Made by a program: the position numbers and the translations under genes. Below the pieces are notes generated by a model. The model saw nothing but the letters and a program-made list of their open reading frames with translations, had not been told where the DNA came from and made no database searches. From NCBI GenBank assembly GCA_947650285.1, contig CANTFL010001335.1, positions 186,001 through 250,000 on the forward strand: DNA of 64,000 nt. Direction: 5' to 3'. Shown here one piece after another: positions 13,050-23,716 of the stretch (positions are counted from its first letter, which is position 1; each line of letters begins with the position of its first letter). This DNA is from Hyaloperonospora brassicae. Lineage: Eukaryota > Oomycota > Peronosporomycetes > Peronosporales > Peronosporaceae.

Positions 13050-16000
13050 ATGATGGTCGAGCAGCAGGCGCAGAAGGCCGTGCTAGCGACCGCGACCAAG
13101 CAGGAGCCCTCGAGCAGCGCGATTGAGTCTCCTGCTCTTGCGAGCGCTGCAGCAAAGGGCACTTGCAGCACAGCGACAGCAGCAGCAGCAGCGACAGTCA
13201 AGACGGAGCCTGTGGTTGACGTGAACATGACGGAGGTCGTGAAGACGGAGCCTGCGAAGACGGAGCCGGTCAAGACGGAGCCTCTGGTCGACGTGAACAA
13301 GACGGCAAAGCTCGTGCCGGAGCTTCCGTGCGAGGTGCTGCAGTTTGCGCCACTACTGGTTGGCAAGTACTACATTCGGGACAAGCACGCGGTCTGGTCG
13401 GGGATGTGGGGCATGAACGAAGCAGCGTTTGGACCGAACGGTGTCACGAGCACGTTTGAGATGAAGTCGCAGGACGATGTAGCGATTCCCACTTGCACTG
13501 GCACTGCCGATGTTGTGCACCCAGCGATGGTGAACTCGGCTCTTGCGCGGTCGTCTCAGACGTTTAATGCTGCTGTGCATGAAGTGTCGCCGGTGTATTG
13601 GGGCTACGAAACGAATGCAAAGGTGCGGTCGGCAATGCCTTTTGACGGCAAGTACAGCGGCTCGTTCCAGATCCGAGCAATGAAGGGCAAGCCGCAGACA
13701 GTGACCGAACATGATGTGGAGATTCGCTTTGTGCACGACGTAGGGAGCCCGTCGCAGTTTATCGTGTTTGGCTCGGGAGAGAACCGTTTTGGTCAGTTTA
13801 CTCTGCACGGGTTCTTGGCGAAGGAAACGAATGAGCTTCGGCTGTACAAAGTCTACAAGCCGAAGGGTCCTGTGAAGCGAGCACTCCCGCGTCGTGCAAG
13901 ATCAGCGCGAGCGGCGACTCCGGCCAAGCGCGAAGCAAAAGCGTTGTCGATCTCGGCGCCAGGCGTTGCTGCCATTGTGGCGTCTGTGGACGTCGCCAGC
14001 AGCGCGACTCCTTTGGCTGCTCCGACGATAATTGCTCCACGCAAGCTCAGCACCCCGAGGTTAGAATATGCGTCCCCGTCGTTAATACTAGGCCGCTCGG
14101 AGCGAAAGCGATCGATTCCTGCGCATCTTCGAGAAGACAACGTTCTTGAGTTTGATCATGCTCCGGTGAGCATGAAGAAGTGCTTCAGTGTTCTGAAGGG
14201 TTTGATGTCGAATCCCAAGTCGGCGCCGTTTATGGTTCCCGTAGATCCAGCTGCTTTGGGCATCCCTGATTATTTTCACGTAATTAAAAACCCGATGGAT
14301 CTTGGAACCATTCGGAACAACTTGGAGACTGGGTTTTACGATAGCCCGACTGAATTTGCAGACCACGTGAGACTGGTATTCCAGAATGCGATGCTATATA
14401 ATGCGGCACACAGCCAAGTACACATATATGCGAACAAGCTAATGGATGACTTTGAACGGCGATTTAAGGGTCTCAATGCGAAAGTGTCGAGTAAGAGTAA
14501 GTTTCCGGACGTGAAGTTGAAAAAAGACCGGAAGGTAGATGCAGGTTTCTCGTCGAAAAAGATACGAGGAGGCAAAGGCACAAAGGGGAACACCAAACGG
14601 CGTGGTCATGATACCGGGTTGATCATGTCTTTGAAGGAAGACATTGAACGCCTGAAAGCGACGCTGGAGCAGCTGCAACCAGGAATGGCGAAGGCGGGTT
14701 CGTGCAGGCTTCCGAAGACCGCCACAAGGTTTGTTTGCTGCGCTGTCACATGTGGCGTTGTATGCGCGCGCTAACAATTTACTTGCTGCGGTTTCCTGTT
14801 TACCAGACCGTTTAAGATGGAGGACCTGACAGAGGACGAGTTGAACGAGCCGATGAGTCATTTGGACAAGGCCCGATTGAGTTCCGACATCAAGTTGCTT
14901 CCGCAGGACAAGATCAATCGTGTCTTGCAGATCATTGCTGAAGCTGTTCCGGTAGCAAAGCTGGCTAACGAGAATGACGAAGTGGAGTTGGACATCAACG
15001 CGTTTGACACCCGGTGCTTGCGAATGCTGGAGGGATATGTTAGGGTAAGCAGGTTGCGTCGCTGCAACCACCTTACCGCTCCAGTGCTAAGGTTTTCCTA
15101 TTCCTTTTCTTGCAGGAAAACGGGATTGGTCGCAAGCGGAAGCGTCCTGCAAAGAAGGCCAAGCTAGCGCCGGCTGAGAAGCGACTGAAGTCTGCCGAGG
15201 TGGCAGCTTTGAACATCCAGCAGCGCAAAGAGGAACTTCGGAATCAATTGGCTGCGATCGACGGCAGTGGTACAGGTGCGGGCCGTCCGACACCTGGAGA
15301 TAGTGGCGACCGACGCCCAGATCAAGACGTCGTGATGGACGTACATGCGGGCACGGATGGTGCTAAAAAGGGCGGCAACAGCTCCTCGAGCAGTTCGTCC
15401 AGCTCTTCGGAGTCATCGGACTCGGACAGTGATAGCGATAGTGAATCGGACTCGGACGACGGCGGCGCTCCTCTTGAAAGGGTGGGTTTGTGAGATGTAA
15501 TGAAGCGAGTGAGTCATAAGTACTGGCGGGCGACGATGTCGAAACGGCTAACGCTCTTTCATGCCATGCTGCAGTCTCCACCACTCGCAAGTGCCCCGAG
15601 TTTGTCGCAGCTCGATCCTTCCGCTTCGGTCCATGCAGGTTAGTCTTCGCTTGCGAGTATTGCTTATCGAGTGTTGTGCCCAACGCAAACGCTATCCTGT
15701 CATGTCGTGAACAGTGGACGCTGCAAAGAAGATTCGGGATGAGCAGCTTGCGAGCTCAGAGCCCCTCCGTGTCGAAAACCGTGGGGCTTGGAGTATGCTG
15801 GCTAAGAAAGAGACTCCAAACGGTACGCCGCTGTCTCACGCAAATGGCGGCAGCCAGTCGAGTTCTTTGTGGCTGTCAGCGCGCTCGATGGAGCAAATCA
15901 AGCAGCAGAAGATCCTGCAAAAAGAGAAGGAGCGCACAGATGAGTTGGAAGCTTTGAAACGTCGTGAGAGTGAACAGCGCGAGAAGGAGAAGGAGCGCGA

Positions 16001-16232
16001 ACAGGCTGAGCGGCGAAAACACGAGAAAGAGCAGTTGGTAAAGCTGGCTGAGGAAAAACGCCTTCGAGAGGAGCGTGTGCGCGATGCGGAGCGTGTGCGT
16101 GATGCCGAGCGCGTGCGTCTGGCCCAGCTTGCAGTGGAACGTGAGAAGCTGGTGCGAGACGACGAAGTCGAGCTGCACGACGTGACGCTGAGCGAGGACT
16201 TAGACGCATTTAGCTCATCCTCATTTTTGTAG
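13050..16232 (+). CDS. BET-type bromodomain/NET protein, 5 exons
   Basis: A nuclear reader of acetylated histones that recruits transcription machinery. Exons: 13050-14728, 14807-15044, 15116-15481, 15575-15638, 15715-16232; all junctions keep frame, giving about 954 residues. A single bromodomain lies at about 375-475 (VPVDPAALGIPDYFHVIKNP, then NPMDLGTIR and the acetyl-lysine Asn region QNAMLYN). The NET domain (LSSDIKLLPQDKINRVLQII) is in exon 2, about 560-640, followed by a basic patch, a Ser/Asp/Glu tract (about 728-760) and a charged C-terminal coiled coil with RVRDAE repeats. Residues about 50-80 hold four KTEP copies, three as VKTEP and one as AKTEP; the VKTE copies match the SUMO acceptor consensus. 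One bromodomain plus NET resembles plant GTE proteins rather than animal two-bromodomain BETs. I chose the first ATG (13050); the frame is open further upstream without ATG, so the N-terminus is uncertain. Confidence 0.8.
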
Positions 16233-16890
16233 TGTCAATGAGGATAGCGAATGCATCCCCGGCGGACACGCAACGTTTAGTAAAGCTGCCGTCGAGTGCG
16301 TTGATATATTTAAGCCGGTGGGTAACTCGATTTGGAGCGTATTTGAGAGAGTAAACTATCTAATCAAGACAATTGATAGGACTGCTTGGACGCTTGTAGC
16401 GATCGTTCTTCCGCTCGCTCGCCCTTTGGTGGTGGTCACGGAAGCAGTCGCAATGGTAAGGCATCCGACGCGATTGACTGATCGAACACAAGGCGTCCGG
16501 AAAAAGAAGAGAACAATCGTAGTGTCTGGCATTGCACCGTGCGTCGCATCTCGGCAGAATCGATCAGACTGGCGGCACGACGACAAACATACGGACCTAT
16601 CGCTGCAACAGCAGCAGGAAACTGAGAGACGGATCAGAAACAATGAGGTGTCGACAGGAGGCGCAACTGCACTTGGGCACGCAACCGCATTACTGAAAGT
16701 ATTGTGTATGTACTGTGCTGATCTGCTGCGAGTGGAGGACGCTTTGGCCCTCGGGGTCGTGGAATCAATGCACTAGCGGAGAAGGATGTGCTGACTCGTA
16801 CAGCAACACCCTTTTGTACATTCTGCCTATGTGAGCTTGTGCTTTCGCATGCACTGCTGCATGACGGGCGTAGCGTCAAGACGTCGATCG
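16233..16890. other. Spacer downstream of the BET gene
   Basis: An open frame of 152 codons (16318-16776, + strand) is present but has no recognisable domain, and its codon pattern does not resemble the neighbouring genes. It may belong to the decayed gene that follows. Confidence 0.35.
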
Positions 16891-16895
16891 TGCTT

Positions 16896-17590
16896 CGTGC
16901 ACTGTGCTTGCTATGTACACGGACCTTTCGCGAGCTGTTGAGCGTCAAATGCGAGCGCCTCATGACCTCGATACAAAGTTGCATCAATGGCAGGACATCC
17001 TGCGGCACAGCCACTACAAGCGGAGTCAAGACGGATGCGCCAGCCGCGAGCAAACCGAACGAGAGGGTGAAGTCGGGTACTGTTGTCGAAGATGTGCTCT
17101 TTGCAATGCCAAATCCCAAACGAACATACGAGCTGAAGAGCAGCAACGCGGGATTGGTACGCTTCACAGCACAAAGACAGCATGACGCACTTGCAAATCG
17201 ACTTCGTGAATGAACTTTTCTTCGCGTGATACACGCGTCGTACTTGCTCTGAACGACCGCGCACCATTGTCAATACACGGGTCCACCTACGTCCTGCTCA
17301 TACTCATCGGTTCCTTACAGGTGCCCTACGTTGCTAATTACGTGCATGACGCCCTACATAGCGTCTTTCAAGAGCAAGGTAGCGATCGAGGAGAAGACGC
17401 TGTTTGCGAAAAAGCTCGCCTTGTACCAGCAGCTCCTTGGAGTTCTGTTTGCAGGAAGCAAAGTGCGTCGAATCGACTTTACAAATTCGGATATGTGCGT
17501 CAAGACGACTATGGAGTTCGTTTGATGAGCTCGAGGCTTACGTCGTATACCAATTCGACAAGCCTCGTAAACGAACTGCTAGCTGTGGTG
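16896..17590 (+). pseudogene. Decayed Spc25-like kinetochore gene
   Basis: Spc25 is the Ndc80-complex subunit whose C-terminal globular domain joins the inner kinetochore. Here a coiled-coil-like N-terminal part (DLDTKLHQWQDIL, then AEEQQRGIGTLHSTKTA) runs in one frame to about 17185, and its continuation (DALANRLRE) is in another. A strong acceptor (TTCCTTACAG ending at 17321) precedes a C-terminal part reading KKLALYQQLLGVLF, RIDFTNSD, then FDELEAYVVYQF and finally LVNELLAVVGI. These last three pieces sit in different frames (breaks near 17520 and 17560). The order LGV / F-T-N-x-D / DELEAYVV fits the Spc25 C-terminal domain, but the match is short. Several frameshifts argue for a pseudogene; an intact copy would be expected elsewhere because the protein is essential. 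Confidence 0.4.
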
Positions 17591-17599
17591 GGTATCACA

Positions 17600-19298
17600 T
17601 GAACAGGAAGATCGATGCGACATCGACATATGTCGAGGCAGTAGAGCGACCATTGGCTACATGCGAAGTCGCTGGGTCAAATGGCCCGGCGTGCAGAACA
17701 CAGTACGCAAAAGAGGAACGACCGATTAGCGAGCTAATGGTCGGGAAAGGATGCGCAGCGAAGCTGTTGTCTGAATGCGTTATCATCGTAAATATCGTGG
17801 GATCCTACAAACTGGATCACATCTTTCGATCGTGATGTGCTTTGTGACGCGTTCGACCGGCTCAATGATTATCCTAACGAGTTCGCATGGCATTCAATGA
17901 GTTTGCGTACAACGCAGCGAATGAAGAAGGTCTGTGTGTAGTTCAAACGAAGGCAAAAAGTGATGCTCACACTTATTCATGACATAGGCTAACCCGTACG
18001 AGAGCGACCTCACATGTTAACGTCATAGACACTGGTCGAGGTGACTTTGACCGACGTATGATCGAGGTCGGTCCGGGATATTGCACGATAAGGAATCGGG
18101 CCGGCGTGATTAGTAGATCACCTAGCTGCTCAGCACATCACGCTGGACTAAAAAGCGATTCACCACATAACCCCAAATGAACAGAACGCAGCGGTACAGC
18201 AAATCGCACGTGTTTAGGCAAGCGTCGTAGAATAAATGTCACGACAGAAAACACGAACAACGCAGAATTGCACAATTCTTACCGATGCATAGTGACAAAC
18301 GTGGCCTCTGTTCATAACTTGTGTCGAATAAAGCAAGCTACCTGCTCGTCGATCGCAGCACCGAAGCCAAAGCCGAAATTCTCGGAAGCGCCACTACTAG
18401 GCATACCGATACGACATACAGCACATTCGTACTGACAGCATGCAAAGATGCAACGATTGCTACGACGATTTCGTACAGACCGCGACGTCTCGTATCGGAC
18501 TGACATTGTTCAACCCGCTAGTTTGCGACGGATCGGCAACAGTCCCGCCGGTCATTGAATGGAAAATAAATACCAGAAGGCAGAGATAAAGAGACAAAGT
18601 ATCAAATTGAAAACGTATTAGACGTTCTGCGCTCAAACTAGCTAGCGCACGGATACTCAAACATGTATAGACTTGAACGCAATATACCAGTCATATCCAT
18701 AAACCAAAGGGTGATCCTACGAATGCCACCGCCAGCAAGCCGCTTCTGCAATACTTTTTCACGACGAGTCCCGTGATGTTCTAGTGCATGTACAAAGTAT
18801 CAATAAAAATTGGCCGGTGCAACACTTTCTGTCTCGAAAGTCACGGTGTCTTCTCTGTGCGGAAAAGCTGACTTTGGTAAGATGGGAGGGATGTTCAAAT
18901 GACCACGCAGTTTTGGAATTGGAATTGCCAATGCGAACACACTCCTTTCTGGTCGACGCCCCAGCTGCCAAGTTTGGTAGTCGTGGTGAGGCAGATATGA
19001 TGTTGCACTGTATTTTTCAGGACATTGTAAAGTCAGTGCTAACACAGGAGAGAGGACGACCTCACTTCTTGATTGATTAAGCGATTGGCGAGGCTCCCGG
19101 CAGGGGGCCGACCCGCGTCTGGTATGCTTTTAACACAGAAGTCTTTTGTATCCATTTTTAACACGCAGGGGACACTTGCTGTAAGCCGACGGGATTACAA
19201 GGGCGCCTATAGCCCAAATGTTTATCGCTATTAATAGCGTCGCCCGTGCATGCTTATAGCATCTTTTCCAACACTTGTAGTGCGACTAACCTTTTTAC
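17600..19298. other. AT-rich spacer, no gene seen
   Basis: No supportable gene. Composition becomes progressively AT-rich, with short frames only, as in the left flank. I found no transposase or retroelement motif before the LTR-like segment that begins near 19.3 kb. Confidence 0.5.
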
Positions 19299-19716
19299 AA
19301 GATAACGGGTTGGCCCTTGTATGTAAAAATGCATCGGTGTGCGCCTTATAAGTGCACGTACACCGTACAGAAGAAGTGGAGAATCTCAGTAACTCTTGCG
19401 TAGAAGCGAAAGTGAAGTATGTATGACATCGTTGAGCCTAGTGAATAAATTCTCTTTTTACTTGCTTGCACCCCATTAAGCACTAAACTTCTAATGCATT
19501 TTTCTTACTCACCACCAATAAGGCGCGTCCATGGTTCAATCGTACAATATCACGGCCTACAAGTACCCATTACGAAGCAGTACCGAAAAATATCTTAAAA
19601 GGTAGTATTCCAACACGATGGGCTCGCAAGAGTGGTAATGCACATACAATCAATTAAGATAAGAATACACTCGCACGTTTCGTGCTAATGACATGTAACA
19701 GGCTTACCCCGTAACA
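19299..19716 (-). mobile_element. LTR-like segment (copy 3), degenerate, reverse orientation
   Basis: The right end is a worn palindrome (TGTAACAGGCTTACCCCGTAACA, 19694-19716), preceded by a small hairpin (19673-19677 with 19681-19685), the same arrangement as the end of copy 1. On the - strand the block at 19494-19530 (GACGCGC, then TTGGTGGTGAGTAAGAAAAA) resembles the conserved core of the other copies. The left boundary is a guess, based on a worn ATAACGGGTTGGCCC segment at about 19303. No flanking duplication is seen. Confidence 0.35.
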
Positions 19717-20616
19717 ACTTGTTGGTATACCCGCGCCTTGCACAAGCGATACCTCATATATGAGGTTAACTTGGTAAATGTCACGTGTGTGGCCCTTCAA
19801 CTTGGTAAAAGTTACTTGAGTGGCTTTCCATTTGAGCTGAACCCACTATGCCGGACTAGCGTAAGCCTACTTGTAAGATATGGGTAGCTCAAGAAGAGCA
19901 TGAAAGGAAAACAGCGCCCTTAGTAGATACGTGTGATGATAGCTTACCATCACGACGAAACGCATTTAACTCATAGCGTCTCATAGCTCACCGGCATCAA
20001 TGACAACATGTCCTCACAAATTGTTCGTATTTATACGCCTACTGATTAAGAAGTAGTGGCTACAAAGTCTTTCGACTGAAGTCATGCGAGAGCAAAGTAG
20101 ATACACCCGTGGCTAACGAGTCACCTACTGATTTACATAATCAGCAATTCCTTAGTACGCATCCAGGATCTGATAATTCCAACTTAATAGCAGACTAACA
20201 CACCAATCAATGGCTGTGACAGCCGACGTGTCATACCACCACAAATACTGATTACGCTCTTTTGCACGCAAATGCGTGTATGAGCAACTGAGTCGTATTC
20301 GAGGCGTATTGATCGAAATGACTGGCACACTGACGCGCCTATATAGTAAATGTAGTGATGCGCAAAACATGGTTAAGTACTGCGTGCGATGCAAAGACGA
20401 GTAACACGTGACACAGACACTGTCTTCTCGACTGCTTCGTGTATCTGTGTCTGGCTTCGTCCGTAGCAAATGAACGAGATACATTACATCACACCTGCAA
20501 AAAGAACGACGACCCGAATACGGTGATGGACCAGCAACGACGCCCATGTGCCAATTATAAAGCGTAGCACCTCGTCATCGTGCTTCGTGCCATAGCTCTA
20601 CGTCCCACTGGTAATT
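19717..20616. other. AT-rich spacer next to the D2HGDH gene end
   Basis: Nothing supportable. A - strand frame of 131 codons (20152-20547) lacks any recognisable motif. The 3' untranslated region and terminator of the gene ending at 20617 are presumably in the right-hand part. Confidence 0.45.
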
Positions 20617-22125
20617 CTACAAAACAGCACTATTCTCCTCGCTGACCGGAAGAACCTTGTACGGATTGAGAATCCCCTTTGGATCCATCATGTTCTTCAT
20701 CCGCCTCATCAGTCGAATGGAGTCGTCGGACTTGGACAGGTGAAGGTACGATGGCTTGTGCGTGCCAATGCCGTGTTCCGAACTGATGCTTCCACGGTAC
20801 TTGGACGTCCACTCAAACACGAATGGCTCCAGCGCATGAAACACCTTCTCGTCGTAAGCGGGTGTCGAGATATTCAGGTGCAGGTTGCAGTCACCCATGT
20901 GACCGAATCCGACCACTTCAGCACCAAGAGGTGCCATCATGCCACGAACTTCCTGCACAATCTGATAGTACTGGTCCATTGGCAGCGAAATGTCGTACTT
21001 ATACACATAGCCGCGAGAGGTGAGAGCCATCGTAATATCTTCGCGCAGCATAAACAGCTTTTGCGCCTGTGCCTCATCCTGCGCAACCGTACCATTGACG
21101 ACAACACCAGACCCCATCACGTCTTCGAGGTAGGCCTCCAGCTTCTCCATATCGTGATCCGTGTTGCTGCCCGACGTCTCAATCAGAACGTAAAACGGAC
21201 TCGGCGTATCGAGCGGATCCTTCGTCCAGTCCTGCTGCGACAAGACCATGTCCAGCGACTGACGGTCCATGAGCTCGACCGCGGATAGAACTTCGCCCAA
21301 CTTTTTCTTTGCCTCGACAAACGCTTTCTGGCAGGCCTCGAAATCGTTGCACGCTAGCAGCGCAACATTCTTGCACGACGAACGGGGAGGCGTCAAGATC
21401 GATACCTTGGTCACTACGCCCAGCGTGCCTTCCGATCCAATAAACAGCTGCTTCAAGTCGTAGCCCGTATTGTCTTTCCGCATGGTGCTCAGCCCGTCAA
21501 AGACGGTACCATCGGCCAGCACTGCTTCAATGCCAAGCACCGTGCCGTGCAGTGATCCGTACCGCAACAGCCGCAGTCCGCCGGCATTGGTTGCAACGTT
21601 GCCACCAATTTGACACGTTCCTTTGGCGCCCAGATCCAGCGGCATCATGTAGCCGTGCGTGGCCACGTAATTGTCCAAGTTCTCCAAGATACAGCCCGCT
21701 TCACACGTCAAGATGCCCGACACGCTGTCGAACGCAATCACATTGTTCATCGAGGCCATCGAGAGCACAATTTCGTCGTACACGGGCACGCTGCCGCCCA
21801 CGAGACCCGTGTTGCCTCCCTGCGGCACCACGGGCAAGTTCCGGTCATTGCAGTACTTGAGGATCGCTGCAACGTGCGCCGTGGTCTTGGGCTTCAGCAC
21901 CATCTGATGGCTACTTTGCGCGCGGTACTTCTTGAGCCAGTCCACTGTAAACGCGGCCGTGTCGTCCGCCGCCGTGAGCACGTTCTCGGGGCAAAGGAGC
22001 TGCTGGAAGTACGTCTTGTCTGCATCGACCCAGGACGCGTGTGCTGCGTTGCGTGCGGGCACAGAGAGCACGCGGGCGGCTGCGCGCGTGAGGGCGCGCG
22101 CCGGTCGGAAGAGCGTCGGCCGCAT
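20617..22125 (-). CDS. D2HGDH: Mitochondrial D-2-hydroxyglutarate dehydrogenase
   Basis: An FAD enzyme that oxidises D-2-hydroxyglutarate to 2-oxoglutarate in the mitochondrion and feeds electrons to ETF. The 502-residue product starts with a Met followed by an Arg/Ala-rich presequence (MRPTLFRPARALTRAAARVL). The open frame extends 51 codons upstream, but this ATG gives the best presequence. The FAD-binding PCMH fold shows PQGGNTGLVGGSVP and NAGGLRLLRYGSLHGTVLG. The C-terminal FAD-oxidase domain has GFGHMGDCNLHLN and SSEHGIGTHK, whose His residues are metal and substrate ligands in this family. D-lactate dehydrogenase is the main alternative; overall motif order and length favour D2HGDH. Single exon, divergent from Rei1 across a 259-bp spacer. 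Confidence 0.87.
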   Translation of the reverse strand: MRPTLFRPARALTRAAARVLSVPARNAAHASWVDADKTYFQQLLCPENVLTAADDTAAFTVDWLKKYRAQSSHQMVLKPKTTAHVAAILKYCNDRNLPVVPQGGNTGLVGGSVPVYDEIVLSMASMNNVIAFDSVSGILTCEAGCILENLDNYVATHGYMMPLDLGAKGTCQIGGNVATNAGGLRLLRYGSLHGTVLGIEAVLADGTVFDGLSTMRKDNTGYDLKQLFIGSEGTLGVVTKVSILTPPRSSCKNVALLACNDFEACQKAFVEAKKKLGEVLSAVELMDRQSLDMVLSQQDWTKDPLDTPSPFYVLIETSGSNTDHDMEKLEAYLEDVMGSGVVVNGTVAQDEAQAQKLFMLREDITMALTSRGYVYKYDISLPMDQYYQIVQEVRGMMAPLGAEVVGFGHMGDCNLHLNISTPAYDEKVFHALEPFVFEWTSKYRGSISSEHGIGTHKPSYLHLSKSDDSIRLMRRMKNMMDPKGILNPYKVLPVSEENSAVL

Positions 22126-22384
22126 CGCAATGCCCGACGAAAAGCGAGTCGCTGCGCGCTGAAGTAACGCGGGCGACGGCGGCGAGGAAACGGTTGGACG
22201 AATGTAACGGGGGCAGCGAGCGGTGCAATCATTGCCGCACAGTCGTGACGGCCAACCGATTGTCTCGAAGACCCCCAACCCACATCCGTCGTCTGATTCT
22301 TCCAGGAGCTCATTGTTGCGGTCGACTCAGACGACAAGTAGTACCCATTCACTCGTCCAGTCACAAGTCACAAGTTCGACCGAC
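22126..22384. promoter_or_regulatory. Shared divergent promoter, D2HGDH / Rei1
   Basis: A 259-bp interval separates the two start codons on opposite strands, so both promoters must lie within it or overlap the 5' leaders. I saw no TATA box; the core elements cannot be placed by eye. Confidence 0.5.
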
Positions 22385-23716
22385 ATGTGGACGTGCACCG
22401 CGTGTCGCCTGACGTTTCCGTCCTACGCCGAGCAGCGGGACCACTTCCGTCTCGACTGGCACCGCTACAACCTCAAGCGCAAGGTGGTGGACCTGCCGCC
22501 AGTGTCGGAAGAGCAGTTTGCGCTCCGCATGCGCAAAGTGCTCGAGGAGAACGCGGCCCAGCGGGTGCATGATCCCAAAGCGAAGCAACGGGCGCGGAAG
22601 GAGCAGCTGCAGAAGACCGGCGTCAAGGTCGGGCTCAAGTGCGTGGCGTGCAACAAGACGTTCACGAACGCGAACGCGCACGGGAACCACTTGGTGTCGA
22701 AGAAGCACGTGGCGAATGCCAAGCACCGGCCCGAGATCGCGTCGAGGGTCGAGACGGTCGAGAAGCACGTGGACGTGGTGACACTCGAGGAGAGCGGCAG
22801 TGGTGTTCATTCAACGACGCACATGACGGAAGAGGAGCTGGTGCACGAGATGGAAGAGTACAAGAAGCACGTGCCGCTGGAGAACGAGGACTGCATCTTC
22901 TGTCTGCATCACGCAGCCAGTTTCGACGCAAACGTCGAGCACATGCTGCATGCGCACGGCTTCTTCATCCCCGACGTCGAGTTCCTCGTGGACGCACAAG
23001 GGCTGGTCAGCTACTTGGCCGAGAAAGTCAAGGTCGGCTTCTACTGCCTCTACTGCAACGGCAAGGGCAAGGCCTTCCGCTCGCACCAGGATGTGCAGAA
23101 GCACATGACGTCGCTCTCGCACTGCAAACTGCGCTACGAGGACGAGGATTTGGACGAGCTGCTCGAGTTTTACAACTTTGAGGCTCAGTACGCGTCGTCG
23201 ACGAAGAACGCGGCGACTGCTGACGGGGAGGTCGAGTGGGAGACGGACAGCGAGGCTGGCAGCATCGACAGTGAGGAAGAAGTCGTGGAGGAGGACCAGC
23301 ACCTTGGCGGGGACAACGACAATGGCGAAGACGACGACAAGTTTGCCATGGGCGTGTCTGAGACTGGAGAGCTCGTGTTAGCAAGCGGTCGCCGCCTCGG
23401 CCGCCGCGAGTTTCGCCGCTACTACAAGCAGCGCTTTCGTCCCGACGAAACACGTGCGTCGGTGCTGGCTGCGACCAAAGAGAACTTGCTGCTGGCGTAC
23501 GAGACGGCCGGCATTGATCCTCGCAGCGGCAGCACTGCGCTCTCGTCGGCGTTCGTGGCCAACTTTCTCAAAAAGCGCAACAACATCGCCGGCGGCATGT
23601 CGATCGTTGAGGCCAAACGAAAGATTTTCTGGCACGAGAAGAACCGGTCGCGTCTCGACAACCGCAGCCACAAGTTGCAGAGGAACCCGAACCGTCGGGT
23701 CATGGTGACAGTCTAG
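22385..23716 (+). CDS. REI1: Rei1/ZNF622-type 60S maturation factor
   Basis: A cytoplasmic zinc-finger protein that acts late in 60S subunit maturation, probing the exit tunnel and helping release Arx1 and associated factors. The 443-residue single-exon product has four C2H2-type fingers: CTACRLTFPSYAEQRDHF at the start, CVACNKTFTNANAHGNHL at about residue 85, CIFCLHHAASF and CLYCNGKGKAFRSHQDVQKH in the middle. A strongly acidic linker follows (about 280-330). The C-terminus has the basic RRLGRREFRRYYKQRFRP segment and a final RNPNRRVMV tail that enters the tunnel in yeast Rei1. I chose the ATG immediately before the first finger; the frame is open 54 codons further upstream, but that part is low-complexity leader. 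Confidence 0.88.
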   Translation: MWTCTACRLTFPSYAEQRDHFRLDWHRYNLKRKVVDLPPVSEEQFALRMRKVLEENAAQRVHDPKAKQRARKEQLQKTGVKVGLKCVACNKTFTNANAHGNHLVSKKHVANAKHRPEIASRVETVEKHVDVVTLEESGSGVHSTTHMTEEELVHEMEEYKKHVPLENEDCIFCLHHAASFDANVEHMLHAHGFFIPDVEFLVDAQGLVSYLAEKVKVGFYCLYCNGKGKAFRSHQDVQKHMTSLSHCKLRYEDEDLDELLEFYNFEAQYASSTKNAATADGEVEWETDSEAGSIDSEEEVVEEDQHLGGDNDNGEDDDKFAMGVSETGELVLASGRRLGRREFRRYYKQRFRPDETRASVLAATKENLLLAYETAGIDPRSGSTALSSAFVANFLKKRNNIAGGMSIVEAKRKIFWHEKNRSRLDNRSHKLQRNPNRRVMVTV

